From NCBI RefSeq assembly GCF_000002865.3, contig NW_001865055.1, positions 477,617 through 541,616 on the forward strand: DNA of 64,000 nt. Reading direction: 5' to 3'. The notes beneath the pieces were generated by a model. The model was not told the origin of the DNA, did no database searches, and was given only the letters and a program-made list of their open reading frames with translations. Positions 12,888 through 24,466 of this stretch are shown here, piece after piece. The position numbers and the translations under genes are program-made. The DNA is from Monosiga brevicollis MX1. Its lineage: Eukaryota > Opisthokonta > Choanoflagellata > Craspedida > Salpingoecidae. Position 1 is the stretch's first letter. Each line of letters starts with the position of its first letter.

Positions 12888-15331
12888 ATGGCTCTCGATT
12901 CGGCCTTTGCTGATTTGGCGGAGCGCCTCAAAGGAATAAATCTGGATTCCGAAGCGACCGCGTTGATGCTGAATAGCTTTCTCAAGGAGCGACAAGCAGA
13001 GCGGGAGCGGGAGGAGCGACGAGCAGAGCGGGAGCGGGAGGAGCGAAACGCAGTGGTTGGTTGATCAGGTTTTCCCGCCGCCCCTCGTGTCCACAAACGG
13101 CTGTCTAACAACGCAAATGTCTGGAACGAAGGACTCACAGCGTACCCTCACTTTGTTTATGGCTTGTCAGCTCGAGTGCCTCGTGCAAGATTTTGCGCCT
13201 CCTCAAGGCTATAACCTCGTGAAGCATCTAGCAAGCATGTCGGTCGACGACGTTTCCTTTTTGTACACTCTCTGCAAGAAAAACCGTCTTACTTGCGACC
13301 AGCTTGAAAACTATGTGCACATTCCTGGTAAAGCATCGCTCGCTGGCTTGGCGCGGGACAGGCGACGGCTGTTTCCCGCCTGCCCTGTGCGCATGGACTG
13401 GGTGCTCAAGCTCACTTGTGGTGCCTTGGGACCGTCAACAATTCTTAGAACACAAGTGGACCCCGAAGGGAGCCTCGTTGCCCACGAACGTGGAGGCCAA
13501 AGTGCCCAAGCTGCCACCCTCAGGAACCCGGAATATCAGCGACATCAACGACAACGTCAGAGAAAAATTCCATTTTGGCATTGTGCAACTACCTCCGAGC
13601 TGTCATTACCTGGCTCTTGAGATTGTCCAGCGAGCTCAAGAGCTTTTGTCTGCCAATCTACCTCAAGAAGGCATACATACGACTTTGCTCCGCGCCTACA
13701 CAAACGCATGCCTGACTAACGAAGTGAAGAGCCATGAGCCACACTTCTCGTCACTGATTACACTGGCTTTGCAGGACCACTTCATTGCCCCTGCCCTTGC
13801 TGCGACTTCGGCCCAGGTTGCTGTCTCCAGCCCATCTGAGACGGAGCCGTTGGCTGACACAACCGCATCCACCCTCGCCACCAAGCAGGCGTCAGTGAGA
13901 AACCCCATTTACTTGGTACACCAGGCATCTCTTGGCTCAGCCAACATGCACGCTGACTGGGTGGGGTTTGACGTCCTGCTGCGACCCGTCATCGTGGGCG
14001 AGTGCAAAATGAGCGCCCAGCACTTTGACGAATTTGGTGGCCAAGTGGCCAACGAGGTTGTGCGCCTTGGCCTCTTGGGACCGAAATACCAAATGCGAAA
14101 GGACAGGCAGCACCCACTTCACCCCTTCATCAACATTAATGTGTGTGGTGACATTGTGACCGCTTATCTGGTCCTGCACTTGACCAGCAGTAACATGGTT
14201 GCCACGATTCAAAAGATGAAGGGCCTTGAGAAGGAATACTACCTGGCTTTTCTCCGACTTGGATCCGCCCAAATCTCCGAAAACCGCGCCGACCCTCAGG
14301 CTGTCTGGGCGCTTTTGACCGCTTGCAGAGAGTTTGTGACGGGTCGCCAGCATCAGATTATCGAAAGCGGTCGTCGATTTCCGCTTGTCTCCGAGCCCTT
14401 TCCCTGCCCGGCTCGGGGCATGGCCGGATGGACCTGCAAGGAAACGTACGGGCCCAATGTGCAGCAGTACGTGCATGACAGTGCGGGCTCGTGGGTCATC
14501 AAGCACTACGACTATTGGGGCCGCCAAGCCGAGTCTTTGGGTACAACAATGTACCAGATTGGCGATGACACTGCCCGCCTCCCACCATCACGCGATCTGC
14601 TCCGTGCGCTTGCTGAGTTGCCAGAGACGGGCAAGTTTTACCAGGCGTGGGTGTTGGAGGACCTTGCGACGGGCTTGGTGCTTCTCCGGTACCCACGAGT
14701 ACAGACGGCCCCGTGCGGCCTTCAGGTGCCGATGCAGCTGATCGATGTCATGAAGCAGATGCAAGTGTTGCACAAACTTGACTTGGTGCACGGCGACATT
14801 TTGCAGCGCAACATTCTCTTTTGCAACAGCTGGCAGCCGGAGGATTGGATGTTTCAGCCGCCCAGCTGGGAAAAGAAGGAGGAAGAGGAGGAGGAGGAGA
14901 GCCAGCACAGCCCCGAGGCTCAGTCCGGCAATGTGACGCCATGTCAAAGCCGTCAGCCCTCGCACGACGAGCTTTCACTGAAAGACCTCTTCGTGGAAGC
15001 GGTCGCAGAGGAAGAGACTGTGCAAACGCAGCAAAGGCCGAAGCCGATGGCTTTCCTGATTGATTTCGACCTGGGTGGGCCCTGTGATGAAGCAACGTAT
15101 GGACCTGGTTACAACTACCAAGGCGGCCTTGAAAAGTACCGCCACGCCAATGCCAGGCCCGGCGAGCGTTTACAAAAGGAGCACGACACCTATTCTTTGG
15201 CACGTGTGGCCGAAGATCTGCTCGAGGACAACGACGCCCGTAAACGGCTGGTCAGAGCCTTGGAGGCGGTCAAGTTGGACGAGGCGATTGAGTTGTGCAG
15301 AGCCTGCACTGGGCGTTCGGGGCGTGGCTGA
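12888..15331 (+). CDS. Predicted PD-(D/E)XK nuclease fused to FunK1/Crinkler-like kinase domain
   Basis: Three-exon model. Exon 1 is 12888-13052, a coiled-coil rich in EREREERRAE. Exon 2 starts at 13141 (or 13171, same phase) and ends at 13327. Exon 3 is 13449-15331. The second intron has a clear GTAAAG donor and TTCTTAG acceptor and fits phase 1 exactly. The protein is about 744 aa. A restriction-endonuclease-like core is visible at about 13950-14060: DWVGFDVLLRPVIVGECKM, with the D...E-x-K pattern. A kinase-like domain follows: VIKHYD (lysine), LVHGDILQRNIL (catalytic loop HGD...N) and FLIDFDLGG (DFD in place of DFG). It ends with EHDTYSLA. The HGD/DFD combination is characteristic of FunK1 and Crinkler-type kinases, a class often joined to REase nucleases in eukaryotic effector or transposon-linked genes. 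An acidic Glu-rich insert lies between the catalytic loop and DFD. The reading frame looks intact. The substrate is unknown. Confidence 0.75.
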
Positions 15332-16191
15332 GGCAGCAGCTGGATCGTAACGGACATTTGGCCCAGCCATGCAGTTATGCACATTTTACAAGTCTAGCGA
15401 AGGACATGCAGCAAATTGGGGCTCGCCTGGGATCGTAAGTTTTGGGGTTGTTGGGCTATATTCTTTATGCAGTATCGTGGTATCTGCGGGAAGGAGCCCA
15501 TGTGGCATCACTTTATTGCTTGGTCGATCGGAGCAATACAATCAAGACATGACGACGGCGGGGTATGGCATCGTCGCCGTGCTGTAAAGGCAAATGAAGA
15601 ATGGAAGATTGAATTGGGCGGGGCAAGACTCGCCGGCCACCCATCTCTAAACGTGAAGTCTTATCCGAATAAGCAATCTAAACGAGGTGTAATAGCGTTT
15701 TTTTAACAAACCAGAGCAGAAGCAGGAAGGAGAGGGGCTGAAAATCGAAGCCGGGCCTTTATTACTATGACACACATAATGAAGCCAGGTGCTGAATGGC
15801 AAAGTGGCGTCAGGTTCAGTAGTCCATCACGCTTGCGCCGCTCTGGCATTCCCGCTGGCTCTTGTCCTTTCCCAGAACCAGCTTGATTCAGCTCGAGGAA
15901 AAGTTACGTAGCTATTCAATGATGTCAAGTGTGTCGGGGCTCGGGCTGTATTTCATGTGGTGCGGGTGCCCTGCTCAACCCAAGAAAGAATCGTATGGTC
16001 GTGCAATGGTTTGAATACTCCGGATGCCCTGGCAATTGCGACTCAAGCGCATCAGCTCTGGCTCTGGTCGAAATGTGTGTTGGGGAGGCTGCCAGACGGC
16101 TCAATATGGCATTAACCACCGACACCAGAAGCCTTTACTCATTTTGTTGAATTATTCATCGAGAAGAGACTGTACACACAGAGACACACAC
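15332..16191. other. Intergenic region, nothing recognised
   Basis: Lies between the nuclease-kinase stop codon and the duplicated left flank of the transposon. Short unrelated frames only. No repeat or RNA gene noted. Confidence 0.5.
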
Positions 16192-16465
16192 ACACACGCA
16201 CACACAACACTAAACCACAAAACATGCGATGGAGTTTTTTTTTTTTCTGCCAAATACAGTCGGCCCTCCGTTTTGAAAAAAACACATAATAATATTATTT
16301 TCAGAAACGACAATCCTGAGGTTCAGAAACACACGCACACACAACACTAAACCACAAAACATGCGATGGAGTTTTTTTTTTTTCTGCCAAATACAGTCGG
16401 CCCTCCGTTTTGAAAAAAACACATAATAATATTATTTTCAGAAACGACAATCCTGAGGTTCAGAA
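16192..16465. repeat. Tandem duplication (137-bp unit) of the transposon left end and flank
   Basis: Two nearly identical copies of a unit of about 137 bp lie head to tail. Each contains flanking DNA (CACACAACACTAAACCACAA...), a T run, the terminal inverted repeat starting CAGTCGGCCCTCC, and internal sequence ending in GAGGTTCAGAAA. The TIR starts at 16257 in the first copy and at 16394 in the second. Confidence 0.9.
16394..16450 (+). repeat. Left terminal inverted repeat (inner copy)
   Basis: Starts CAGTCGGCCCTCC next to TA. It pairs with 19809-19869 on the opposite strand, with a few mismatches and small indels. Confidence 0.85.
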
Positions 16466-16850
16466 AAGACAGCCCCTCGGACCAGTTGCATGTTTGTATC
16501 ACAGCCGAGCAAGGTGAGACCTTTTAAAGTAGACGTTGGTACTGACGTGTTGCCCGCTCCATTTCCTACGAATACACGTTAATTTTGGCACCATTCTTTG
16601 CTTGCGTCAGGGGGCAGGCTGCCATTTCGCTTGCCCTGAGCAGAATATCGGGCTCGATGGGCAGTGCCTTAGGAGGTTGTCATTAAATTAGCACTCGACG
16701 CACCCTTGGAGGGGGGAAACATTTGATTCGCAAGCAGTCTATCTTCCGATTGCAATGCGCCCACATTCATGACCATACACGATCAACAACCAAAGTTATG
16801 GAAATTTTAAAAAAACGGGTTTGAGCACTACGGGCAAATGCCGATGCCGG

Positions 16851-19324
16851 CTAGGCTAAACTTGAGGCACAAGTGGATGTTAGCTTCGCAATTTCTGTTC
16901 GATATGCCCGTGTGGGGGCATCGCATGCTTGAATCAAACGATCCATCTCTTCGATGTTCAATTGACTCATCTGCTCGAACCGCTGGGTCTCGAAAAGCCC
17001 TGGGTCAGCCTCTCCATCGCCTGCGGGTATGTCATCAGGTAGGTCAGCAGCCCAACCGGCCAGAGGCCCGTGTAAAACGAAACCGGAGTTGGTGCCAATG
17101 TTGGTACAGTCGAAAAACGAATCTGTTTCGTCGGATTCCGAGTCATCCGCAGTGAAGCCCTGGTTGGTGGGCGACTGACTTGATGAGGGCTGTGGCAGCT
17201 CTTCTGTTGCAGAAGCTACCTGCGCCTCGGAGGTTGTTTGAGGCTCGGTTGTTGACAATCCAGGAGCCAATGCAGGGGTGGTTTGCAGGCTCGTTTCCGT
17301 GCACTCGAGGTGGGCAGGGTCGTGTGTTGACGCTGTGGATGGTGTGAGATCGGCAACCAACCCCAATTTCGCCTGGAGTCTAGTTAACAAGTCCGGCTTG
17401 TTGCCCGTGCAAGGCAAGCCTAGTCGTTGACATGCTACTTTGAGGTGTTCTTTGGTCGTAGCAGGCAGCCCAAGCTGCTCTTGCAGCTGTTGATAAGTTG
17501 CACGAGCCCTAGATCGCTCATGGGCTGATGATGATCGAGCAGCAGCTCGTTGGTCTGATGCTAGGAGCCTATCTAGTGATGCTCCTGATGACAATAGACC
17601 ATGAATAGAATCCACCCTGGTCCGTTTGGGCAAACTTTCTGCCGATGCCATAGTCAAATTGGCCACCAGACTTCGCTGTTGGGCTGTAACATCGAGATGA
17701 CTTTGCTCAAGGCGCTCAATGCAGCGTATTGCTCGTTCGCACCAGCGGGTGGTCGTTCGTGGGGTGCTCTGGGCAGCAAGTTGTCCAGGATGTGCTTCGC
17801 TTGGTTCAGGAGACATGGCTCCTGAAGCAGGCGAGGTATCGGCCGCTTCATGCTCCGGGCTCGCTTCGTGAGGCTGGTTGCGCATGAGGTCAGTGCCCCA
17901 GTGGTCCTTGGCGATCCCAGCAGCCTTAAAAGCGGCCCGTATACGCTGGGGGTATTGGTGCTGCATATGGATGGCGGTATAAAGGGCAACTAGTTCCTCA
18001 TCGATGGTTGCTGACCCGCCTCGATTGACCGTCGACGTTTCTGAGAGCAGCTTGATGCGATCGCGAGGAATGTGTTGATGCCACTGATCGTTTGGAGAGA
18101 GGCAATGGCTGGTATAAGGCGGAATCAAGAAGAGAAAAATGTTGATAGACTTGAGGTACGCGACGAGCCGTGATGATATGCGCGTCTTGTGCCCGTCAGA
18201 TACCAACAAAATCGGCCCTCGGTGTCCGACGAATGCACGCAGCCGACGACAAAACCCAAAGAAAAGGGGTCTAGTGATCCATCCAGTTTTGTTTGCACAG
18301 GAAGCAAAGTGACCAAACTCGCGCCCAGACGCAATGCAGGTCGGGAGACTCACAGGTCCGGCGATTGTTTCTTGAGGAAGCGTGCGTTGCTTGTGAATGA
18401 CCATGGGAGGTGCCAGACCACCAGCAAGGGAGATCGCAAGCACTACGGTTACGGTTCGGTTGTAGGTTTGCCCAGCCACTGCGCCACGATCGATACGACG
18501 CTCTTTCCGACAGTATACTTGCAACGTGCCCATCCCTGCCTTGAGGCCTGGCATTTCATCAATGGACCACACGTGTGATAGTCCTACGTCGACGCGTGGA
18601 ATCGCACGTGAGCTGGGTCAAACTGAACGTTAACACGGTCTGATTGACTTACGATGCGAGCGGATTGTTCCTGCATGGGGTCCTGAGAGGTGCAAAAAGT
18701 TGAGCTGGCGAAGCGCATCTTCCAGACTTAGAAAGTGTTCTTCACAGCGAGGCCGGGTAGCAGCCGCTACTCGCCGCGGATCTTGGGCCTTTGCGGTCAC
18801 CAAAAAATATGAAAACTCAGCCTCCCAGACCGGGAACCATCTCTCTCGCAAGGCCGTTCTTTGGGAATTCTTGCTCGCCGCGCGTACACCCGCCAAACGC
18901 TCGAGGAAGGCACGTTCACGGTCATTCAAAGGCTGAATCTTGTCCCCGCATCGGTGATCTTTTGCTGAATCGCTCGTTCGCGCGCTGCTTGGCGGGTCTC
19001 AAGGAGCTGACGCATGAGCTCCATCGCCTGTGCTCGTGTTCTGGCTTTGTTGTCGTCAGCAAATGTGCCCACATATTGTGCAAGCAATTGTCGTTCAGAA
19101 TCTGTCAAAATACGCCGATGATCCCCATGACATGTTTGTTTATCGGCGCGATTTTGGGCTGCATAAATGTCCTTTGGCCCCAGTCCATAGAGGCTGACTA
19201 CCAGTGATGCGGTGGGTGGTCTCCTGCCAGGGTGCGAAGGATCGGGCCGTAGTTGCGCCAAGGTAGCACGGGTCACATGGGTAATGCCGTGGACCTCCAG
19301 GAGTTCGTCAATTTGCTCAGGCAT
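16851..19324 (-). CDS. pogo-like transposase with C-terminal SAP domain (one frame break)
   Basis: The N-terminal part runs from an ATG at 19324 and holds helical, HTH-like sequence (ILTDSERQLLAQYVGTF...). The frame then ends near 18926, while the next open segment begins ...DKIQPLNDRERAF. The shift coincides with a run of four G (18944-18947), so either one base was lost there or a small intron is used. The middle segment ends at 18653, and a 69-nt intron (18652-18584, GTAAGT...CGTAG, phase 1) leads to 18583-16851. That exon has the DDE core: VWSIDEMPG, then LLVSDGHKTR, then YTSHCLSPNDQ, the last two acidic residues about 35 apart. A SAP-like helix pair, LKVACQRLGLPCTGNKPDLL, follows near 17460-17355, then an acidic tail. 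The DDE order fits the pogo/Tigger branch. SAP domains bind AT-rich DNA and would be an unusual addition. Confidence 0.8.
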
Positions 19325-19808
19325 CTTTGCACCCGCGTGCACCGCTATGATCAGTCTATACAGTGCCAAGGCACGATCGGCAAGTGCCCGCCCCGAAGCC
19401 TTTGCGGCCTGCAGAATCGCCAAAGCATAACCATCAGGAACATGCCACAGCAAATAAATCCCTCGACAATTGGCACGGTACAAAATGCATACAATTCATC
19501 AAGACACTACACTATACCTGCTTGTGAACCCGGGCTTCATGGACACTGGGCTGGACGGCCTTTCGAGGCATTACGCTGGAGAGGGCGTCACGACCTTTCG
19601 CACCAGCACATTGCAAAAACGGCAGCGCCTTTCTCGAAGGAAAAACATTCGATCACACCAAGAGGCGGCTCATATTAATCGCAAAGCAATAATTCATCAA
19701 GTACACCAGATCTGTTTCCAACAACACGCCACAACGGCACCCACGCCCCGGATCAATGCCGAGACGAGATTCGACGCCCCCCCTCACATCGACCTCAAAG
19801 CGTAACGG

Positions 19809-19869
19809 TTGTTTCTGAAAATAATAATATTATTTATGTGTTTTTTACAAAAAGGAGGAGGGCCGACTG
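19809..19869 (-). repeat. Right terminal inverted repeat
   Basis: Read on the minus strand it begins CAGTCGGCCCTCC and continues through the same AT-rich core as the left end. It is followed by TA at 19870-19871. Confidence 0.85.
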
Positions 19870-19871
19870 TA

Positions 19872-20613
19872 TTATTATGCAGTTTGTTGTCGAGAGAATT
19901 TAGCGTTTACATGATTTGAATTTTGGGGGGCTTGACAATCATTGAAAGAGGGGCAAGGGTTGTGGTGACCTAAAAACGAGAGGGAGAAGTAGAGAAAGGG
20001 CAGGGCGAACAGGCAGAGGCACCACTGGCGTAAACAGACACAAGGTGGCACGGACAACTCGGTTGCTGAACGCAATCGAGAAAGACAAGCTCGCCTGCAC
20101 ATCTGGTTTTGATTGTGCATAGTTGTCTTATGTGTCTTCAAGCGACAATGCGCCCCGCAGCGGGATATCAACCAACTCATGACCCCAATACAAAGAGAGG
20201 TTGGCAGCATAGCACACACAACCACCAAGCAAAACACGGCACAAAACAAAAGCAAAACGCATAAAGGGACCAAACTTGGGAAAATGCGTTGTCGCGCTCG
20301 CGGGTTAAACCCTGGTGTAAGTGTTTTTGTTGCACCATGGGCTGCTCAAGAGCGCGCGCCCCCCCTAGCCCGCTACGGAGTTGTCCCAGCGAAGGAGGAT
20401 GGTAGTACACATGACAAGGCAGAGGACGGAAGACCAGCGAAGCAAGGCAAATGGAAGAAGGATAAGCCAGAGGGCTACAAGATGCCAATGTGGGGGCACC
20501 TTATGACCATGGCAGGAGAAAGAGAATGGGCTGCGAGAGCAGATTGGCCTTCCAACGTAATCAGGACACTGTGCAAGGACCAAATTAGCCAGGCCAAGTG
20601 ATTACCCAGTTGT
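19872..20613. other. Intergenic region, nothing recognised
   Basis: Between the transposon and the Ac45-like gene's stop codon. Open frames on both strands lack any recognisable domain. Confidence 0.5.
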
Positions 20614-22179
20614 TTACTGGGGAACTTGGATGTTCTTGTCGGTGTTGGCATCGGGCCAGCGCTCCATGGTCTGGGTAGCGAAGAGGCCCCAGATGCCGAC
20701 CAACATGAGGGAGATGATGAAGATACCTATGATCAGGCCCATGAGGATGGGAATGCTGAACCACTGGTTGGCCACCTCGTGGCGCTGCTGAATGCGAGTG
20801 GTGATGTAGTTATCGCTGGGGGAGGCGGGAGGCGTGGGGAGGGTGTCGCGGCGTTGGCGCAGCGACTCCATCGAGCGCGTCACGGTGGGCATGTTGTCGG
20901 CCTCGACCAAGATGATACGCAGGGCGCGCTCAGCCACCTTGCCCGAGAAAGCCTGGAGCTCCGAGGCTGCGCCAAGGGCGTTCACCCGAGTTGGTGTGAT
21001 GGATGAGTCGAGCGTTTAGCATTGCGCGAGAGAAGAGAGCCGAGGGCAGAGGGCAGCATGCAAAGTTGCTTGGTGAAGCAAACTGACCAAAGTTGGCAAT
21101 GGGTTGATCCACAGAGATGACGACGAGGCCCTCCGCCTCGATGTTAAGAGTATCTTAAAAAAAAGAAAAAGGAGGGCAGATCAGAGTGGTTGCATTTTGG
21201 TGTGCGAGGACACAATGGGGTGCAAGTACTCGGGAGCGTACCGAGGCTGAGCTGGCCGTTGGTAGCGTTGATCAGAGTGGGCTTGCTCTGCCACGCCTGC
21301 ACAAAGCTGTAGAAGGAGAACACGTAGAGTTGCAACAGGAGGCTCACGCATCAGCCTCTGGTGGTCTGCAAGGGACTGCATGCATGATAAATGGGCCAAG
21401 AAAACTACCTGTCGGGGGACTCGTTGGTGAAGCCAAAGCCACGCGTGGCAGCGGCCTCGTACAGGGACTATCAGAAAGCGAGGGAGGGAGGGAGGAAAGG
21501 AGCAAGTGACAGGGAAGAACAACCCCACCGACGGCGTGAGCTCCGGCGGGCTTTATGAGATAGCTTTTCGTTTGTGGGCAGGAAAGACACCGGCATGGGA
21601 CTTACGCTGCAGGCTTCACAAGCGGCAACCTGGACAGGGGGTTCAAAGCAAGGATTGTTCGGGCAAGGAGTGGAGTGGGAGGGAGAGTCATGTCAATGAG
21701 CGCTGCGTTGGCCAAGCGGAGCGAGGCGTGCGTGCGGCGTGCGTGTCGAAAAGACCAGCCGGCGGGAGTTGTCTGCTGCTCAAACAAGACAGGCGGAGCG
21801 CCGACAACCGTACCTGAGGAGCCTTGATGACCAGGGTCAGGCCCTCTGCCAGACGGGCATCGCTGATAATGTCCGATGAGGAGAGGGAGGAGCCAAAGGC
21901 CGGGGCAGTCGCGCCATCGAAGCAGCTACCATTGAAATTTTGGACGACAGCGGCACATGTGTGAAATTCTGGAGCAAAGGTGTTTGCAGCGGCTCCAGAA
22001 AGAGAAGCGAGCTGGCTCGACCCGCCAAGCACGCGCGCGGCACAACTTGTGCACCGACGGGCCTGCCTGTTTCCCTCATCATCACAAACGCACCTGCTCG
22101 ACGACCAGTAGAGGACGGTGGCGCCGCCATCGACGGCGAGCGCGAGGGCAGCCAGGGCGACCAGACGACAGAGCAGCAT
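20614..22179 (-). CDS. V-ATPase accessory subunit Ac45/Voa1-like membrane protein
   Basis: Exons on the minus strand: 22179-22094, 21925-21814, 21629-21606 (24-nt microexon), 21467-21409, 21306-21242, 21153-21088 and 20966-20614. All phases agree, giving about 254 aa. The ATG at 22179 opens a signal peptide (MLLCRLVALAALALAV), followed by ATVLYWSSS, matching the VLLWSSD-type start of Ac45. LSSSDIISD and LTLVIKAPQ recall the region after it. The C-terminus has one strong membrane helix (PILMGLIIGIFIISLMLVGI) and a short cytosolic tail, TQTMERWPD, equivalent to LKTMDRFDD in animal Ac45 (ATP6AP1). Ac45/Voa1 assists V0 assembly and sits in the V-ATPase membrane sector. The length matches yeast Voa1 (about 265 aa) rather than the ~470-aa animal protein. 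Removing the microexon keeps frame, so it could be optional. Confidence 0.8.
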
Positions 22180-22863
22180 CTTGGCGGGGGAGCAAAAGAT
22201 AAATAAGGCACGGTACCATTTATTTCCCTTAAACCAATACAAAATTTCTACTGGTGACAACATCTGTTTTCATCCGGGGTGTGTGCTGGAGGAACGAACG
22301 GCGTGGTTGTGAATGTCATGCTTTTTTTGGAAAAATGTCATCGTCTAGTGTAAAACGCGTGTTGTGAACTTGTTGGCAGACCGCGAACCCAGTGAAAACT
22401 CACGACAACTTGAATTGCGCAATTGACAGGGGCTAGCAGCAGGGGGGAGATGTATGATGCCGTGGCCTTGTCAACTGACGGGCGTGTCAGGTTGAAGTGT
22501 GGAAAAGCAGAAGACGGCGAGGGCGACAAGGCCAACGCGAGAATCTGAAACCGTCAGTCCCTTTGACGTGCGCCCCCCCTTCCCCAATGCAGCGCCGAAC
22601 ATGGTGTCCGCTCTGCTTACATGTTCATGTCACACCCTTTGGCCGATTTGTCCGTTGGGCACGGACAGCTTGACAAAGCATCGCATGTCGTCTGCCCCCG
22701 GCAGCGCTGGCTGTGGGAACACCAGTGCCCCCTGCTCCTGTTGAGCAAGATTCCTGTCAACTATGGCCTTGATGATCAGCTTGAGTGGTCTCTGGTCTCA
22801 CAGCCCAAACCCTAGTTTGCAACCGCTTCCTTTCTCCCGTTTGTCCAACAAGCGTTGCCGATA

Positions 22864-23032
22864 AGAGAGAAGAGAGAAGAGAGAAGAGAGAAGAGAGAAG
22901 AGAGAAGAGAGAAGAGAAGAGAAGAGAGAAGAGAGAAGAGAGAAGAGAGAAGAGAGAAGAGAGAAGAGAGAAGAGAAGAGAGAAGTGAAGATAAGAGAGA
23001 GAGAGAAGAAGAGAGAGAAGAATACTGAAGAG
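22864..23032. repeat. GAGAAGA-type polypurine tract
   Basis: About 170 bp almost wholly of A and G on the plus strand, built from GAGAA and AGAGA units. Confidence 0.95.
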
Positions 23033-23338
23033 AGTGACGAGACAAACCACAAAAGCGAGAGAGAGAAACAGCGTCGACTTGTCGCGGTTGTGCCCTGCCA
23101 GCGGACGAGTGCACAGCGGACGAGTGCTTAAGGGAAGCGGGGGAGTGTTGGGGTGGAAGGAGATGTGAACGGACACAGAGATGAATGGATACGACGCTGC
23201 GCTCAAATTTGAATGTGGCGTGGCGAGGCAATCGAAGGATGGCAAAGTCCAAGGAAGAAGGCGGGGAGCAAGACCTGAAACCCAAAACCCAGAACCATTC
23301 ACACCCAACTCCGCAGAATTCAAGAGGCACCATGGCAC

Positions 23339-23600
23339 AGAGAGAAGAGAGAGAGAGAGAGAGAGGGAGAGAGAGGAGAGAGGGAGAGAGAGAGAGAGAG
23401 AGAAGAGAGAGAGAAGAGACAGAGAGAGAGAGAGAGAGAGAGCGGGAGAGACAGAGAGAGAGTGTGTGTGTTTCAAGAGAGAGAGTTTAAGAGAGAATTT
23501 GAGTGCTTGTGAGAGAGTGAGAGAGAGAGAATTTGAGTAGAGAGAGAGAGAGAGAGAGAGAGTTGTAGAGAGAGAGAGTTTGAGAGAGAGAGAAACAAAA
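23339..23600. repeat. (GA)n polypurine tract
   Basis: Long GA tract with few interruptions (GAGTTTGAG, GTGTGTG), then a run of A. Upstream of the IP3 receptor start. Confidence 0.95.
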
Positions 23601-23929
23601 AAAAAAAAAAAAAAAACTTCAAAGAGAGAAAAATCACACACACACACATCAACCAGCATAACAACACACACACATTGCGCGACAAGACATTTGCAAAGTG
23701 AGAACGGTAAGAGAGAGAGAGTGAGAGAGAGAGAGAGAGTGTGTGTGTGTGCCGAGCGGGGGGGGGGGTCATGCTCTCTGGTCTCTGGCCTCTGGTCTCT
23801 GGTAGTGTGAGCGTGTGAGCGTGTGTGGGTGGCTCATGATGGTTGGTGTAGAGGTTGGAATAGGCAGTCGTTGGCTTTGGTACCTGCCTGAACCGACAAG
23901 TTCCACTGCGACAAGGTACGAAGACATCA

Positions 23930-23962
<33 letters not shown>

Positions 23963-24466
23963 GGCAAGCAGCTGTTTCTGGTGTCGACCCGTTGGTGTCC
24001 GTCTGCAGCCCAACTGGTTGCCATCCCAAAGTCGGTGGCCTTGCTGCCCCTCCCATGGCTGCCCTCCCAGGGCTTCTTGACGTCCACACGCTCGCTTCTT
24101 CTTTCATACCCTCTCGACCCTACTTGCCACCACTCTCCCTGGAAACCAACTTTTGGGCGGCACATCCCACACTTGCAACTCGTTCGCACTGCCAAACACC
24201 CAACATCGGTGGACGCTTTGGTGCCCGAGACACTTACTCTGATTCGCACACCAGTGTACTCATTTGCGACCGTTTTTTTTTTACGTCTTCATCTTCATCT
24301 CAGTATCGCGTGCTGCTATCAACTCACCCTTCTCGACGGACTCTTGTCAGGTCGCAGGCTACCCTCGCCTCTGAGCTTGACGGCAGCAGTGGTGCCAATT
24401 ATTTTTGACCTTGCCCAATCTTCCGCCCCGATCTGACTGGGCTCTGGCTCAGCGCCGTCAGTCGCC

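Larger units (their letters stand above)
16257..19869 (-). mobile_element. pogo/Tc1-mariner-type DNA transposon
   Basis: The right end (ends 19869) and left end (starts 16394, duplicated at 16257) are imperfect terminal inverted repeats of about 55-60 bp. Both begin CAGTCGGCCCTCC and share ACACATAA...ATAATATTATT...TTTTCAGAAAC. Both are flanked by TA (16392-16393 and 19870-19871), the target duplication expected for Tc1/mariner-pogo elements. The body of about 3.5 kb encodes a minus-strand transposase with HTH-like and DDE domains. The small divergence between the two TIRs and the nearly complete coding region suggest a fairly recent insertion. Confidence 0.88.
22180..24466. other. Divergent intergenic region rich in GA and GT tracts
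   Basis: Shared upstream region of the Ac45-like gene (-) and the IP3 receptor (+). It contains a GAGAAGA array 22864-23032, GA tracts 23339-23600 with interspersed GAGTTTGA, an A run near 23597-23615, GA/GT 23709-23752, a G run 23760-23768 and GT 23931-23960. Long frames through it are repeat artefacts. Confidence 0.7.

Noticed and set aside
16192-16465. CRISPR-like or satellite array
   Set aside because: Only two copies, and each contains a transposon TIR. Explained by a tandem duplication of the transposon end.
22757-23671. 304-codon Ser/Leu-rich minus-strand frame
   Set aside because: Encoded by CT repeats complementary to the GA tracts. Not a protein gene.
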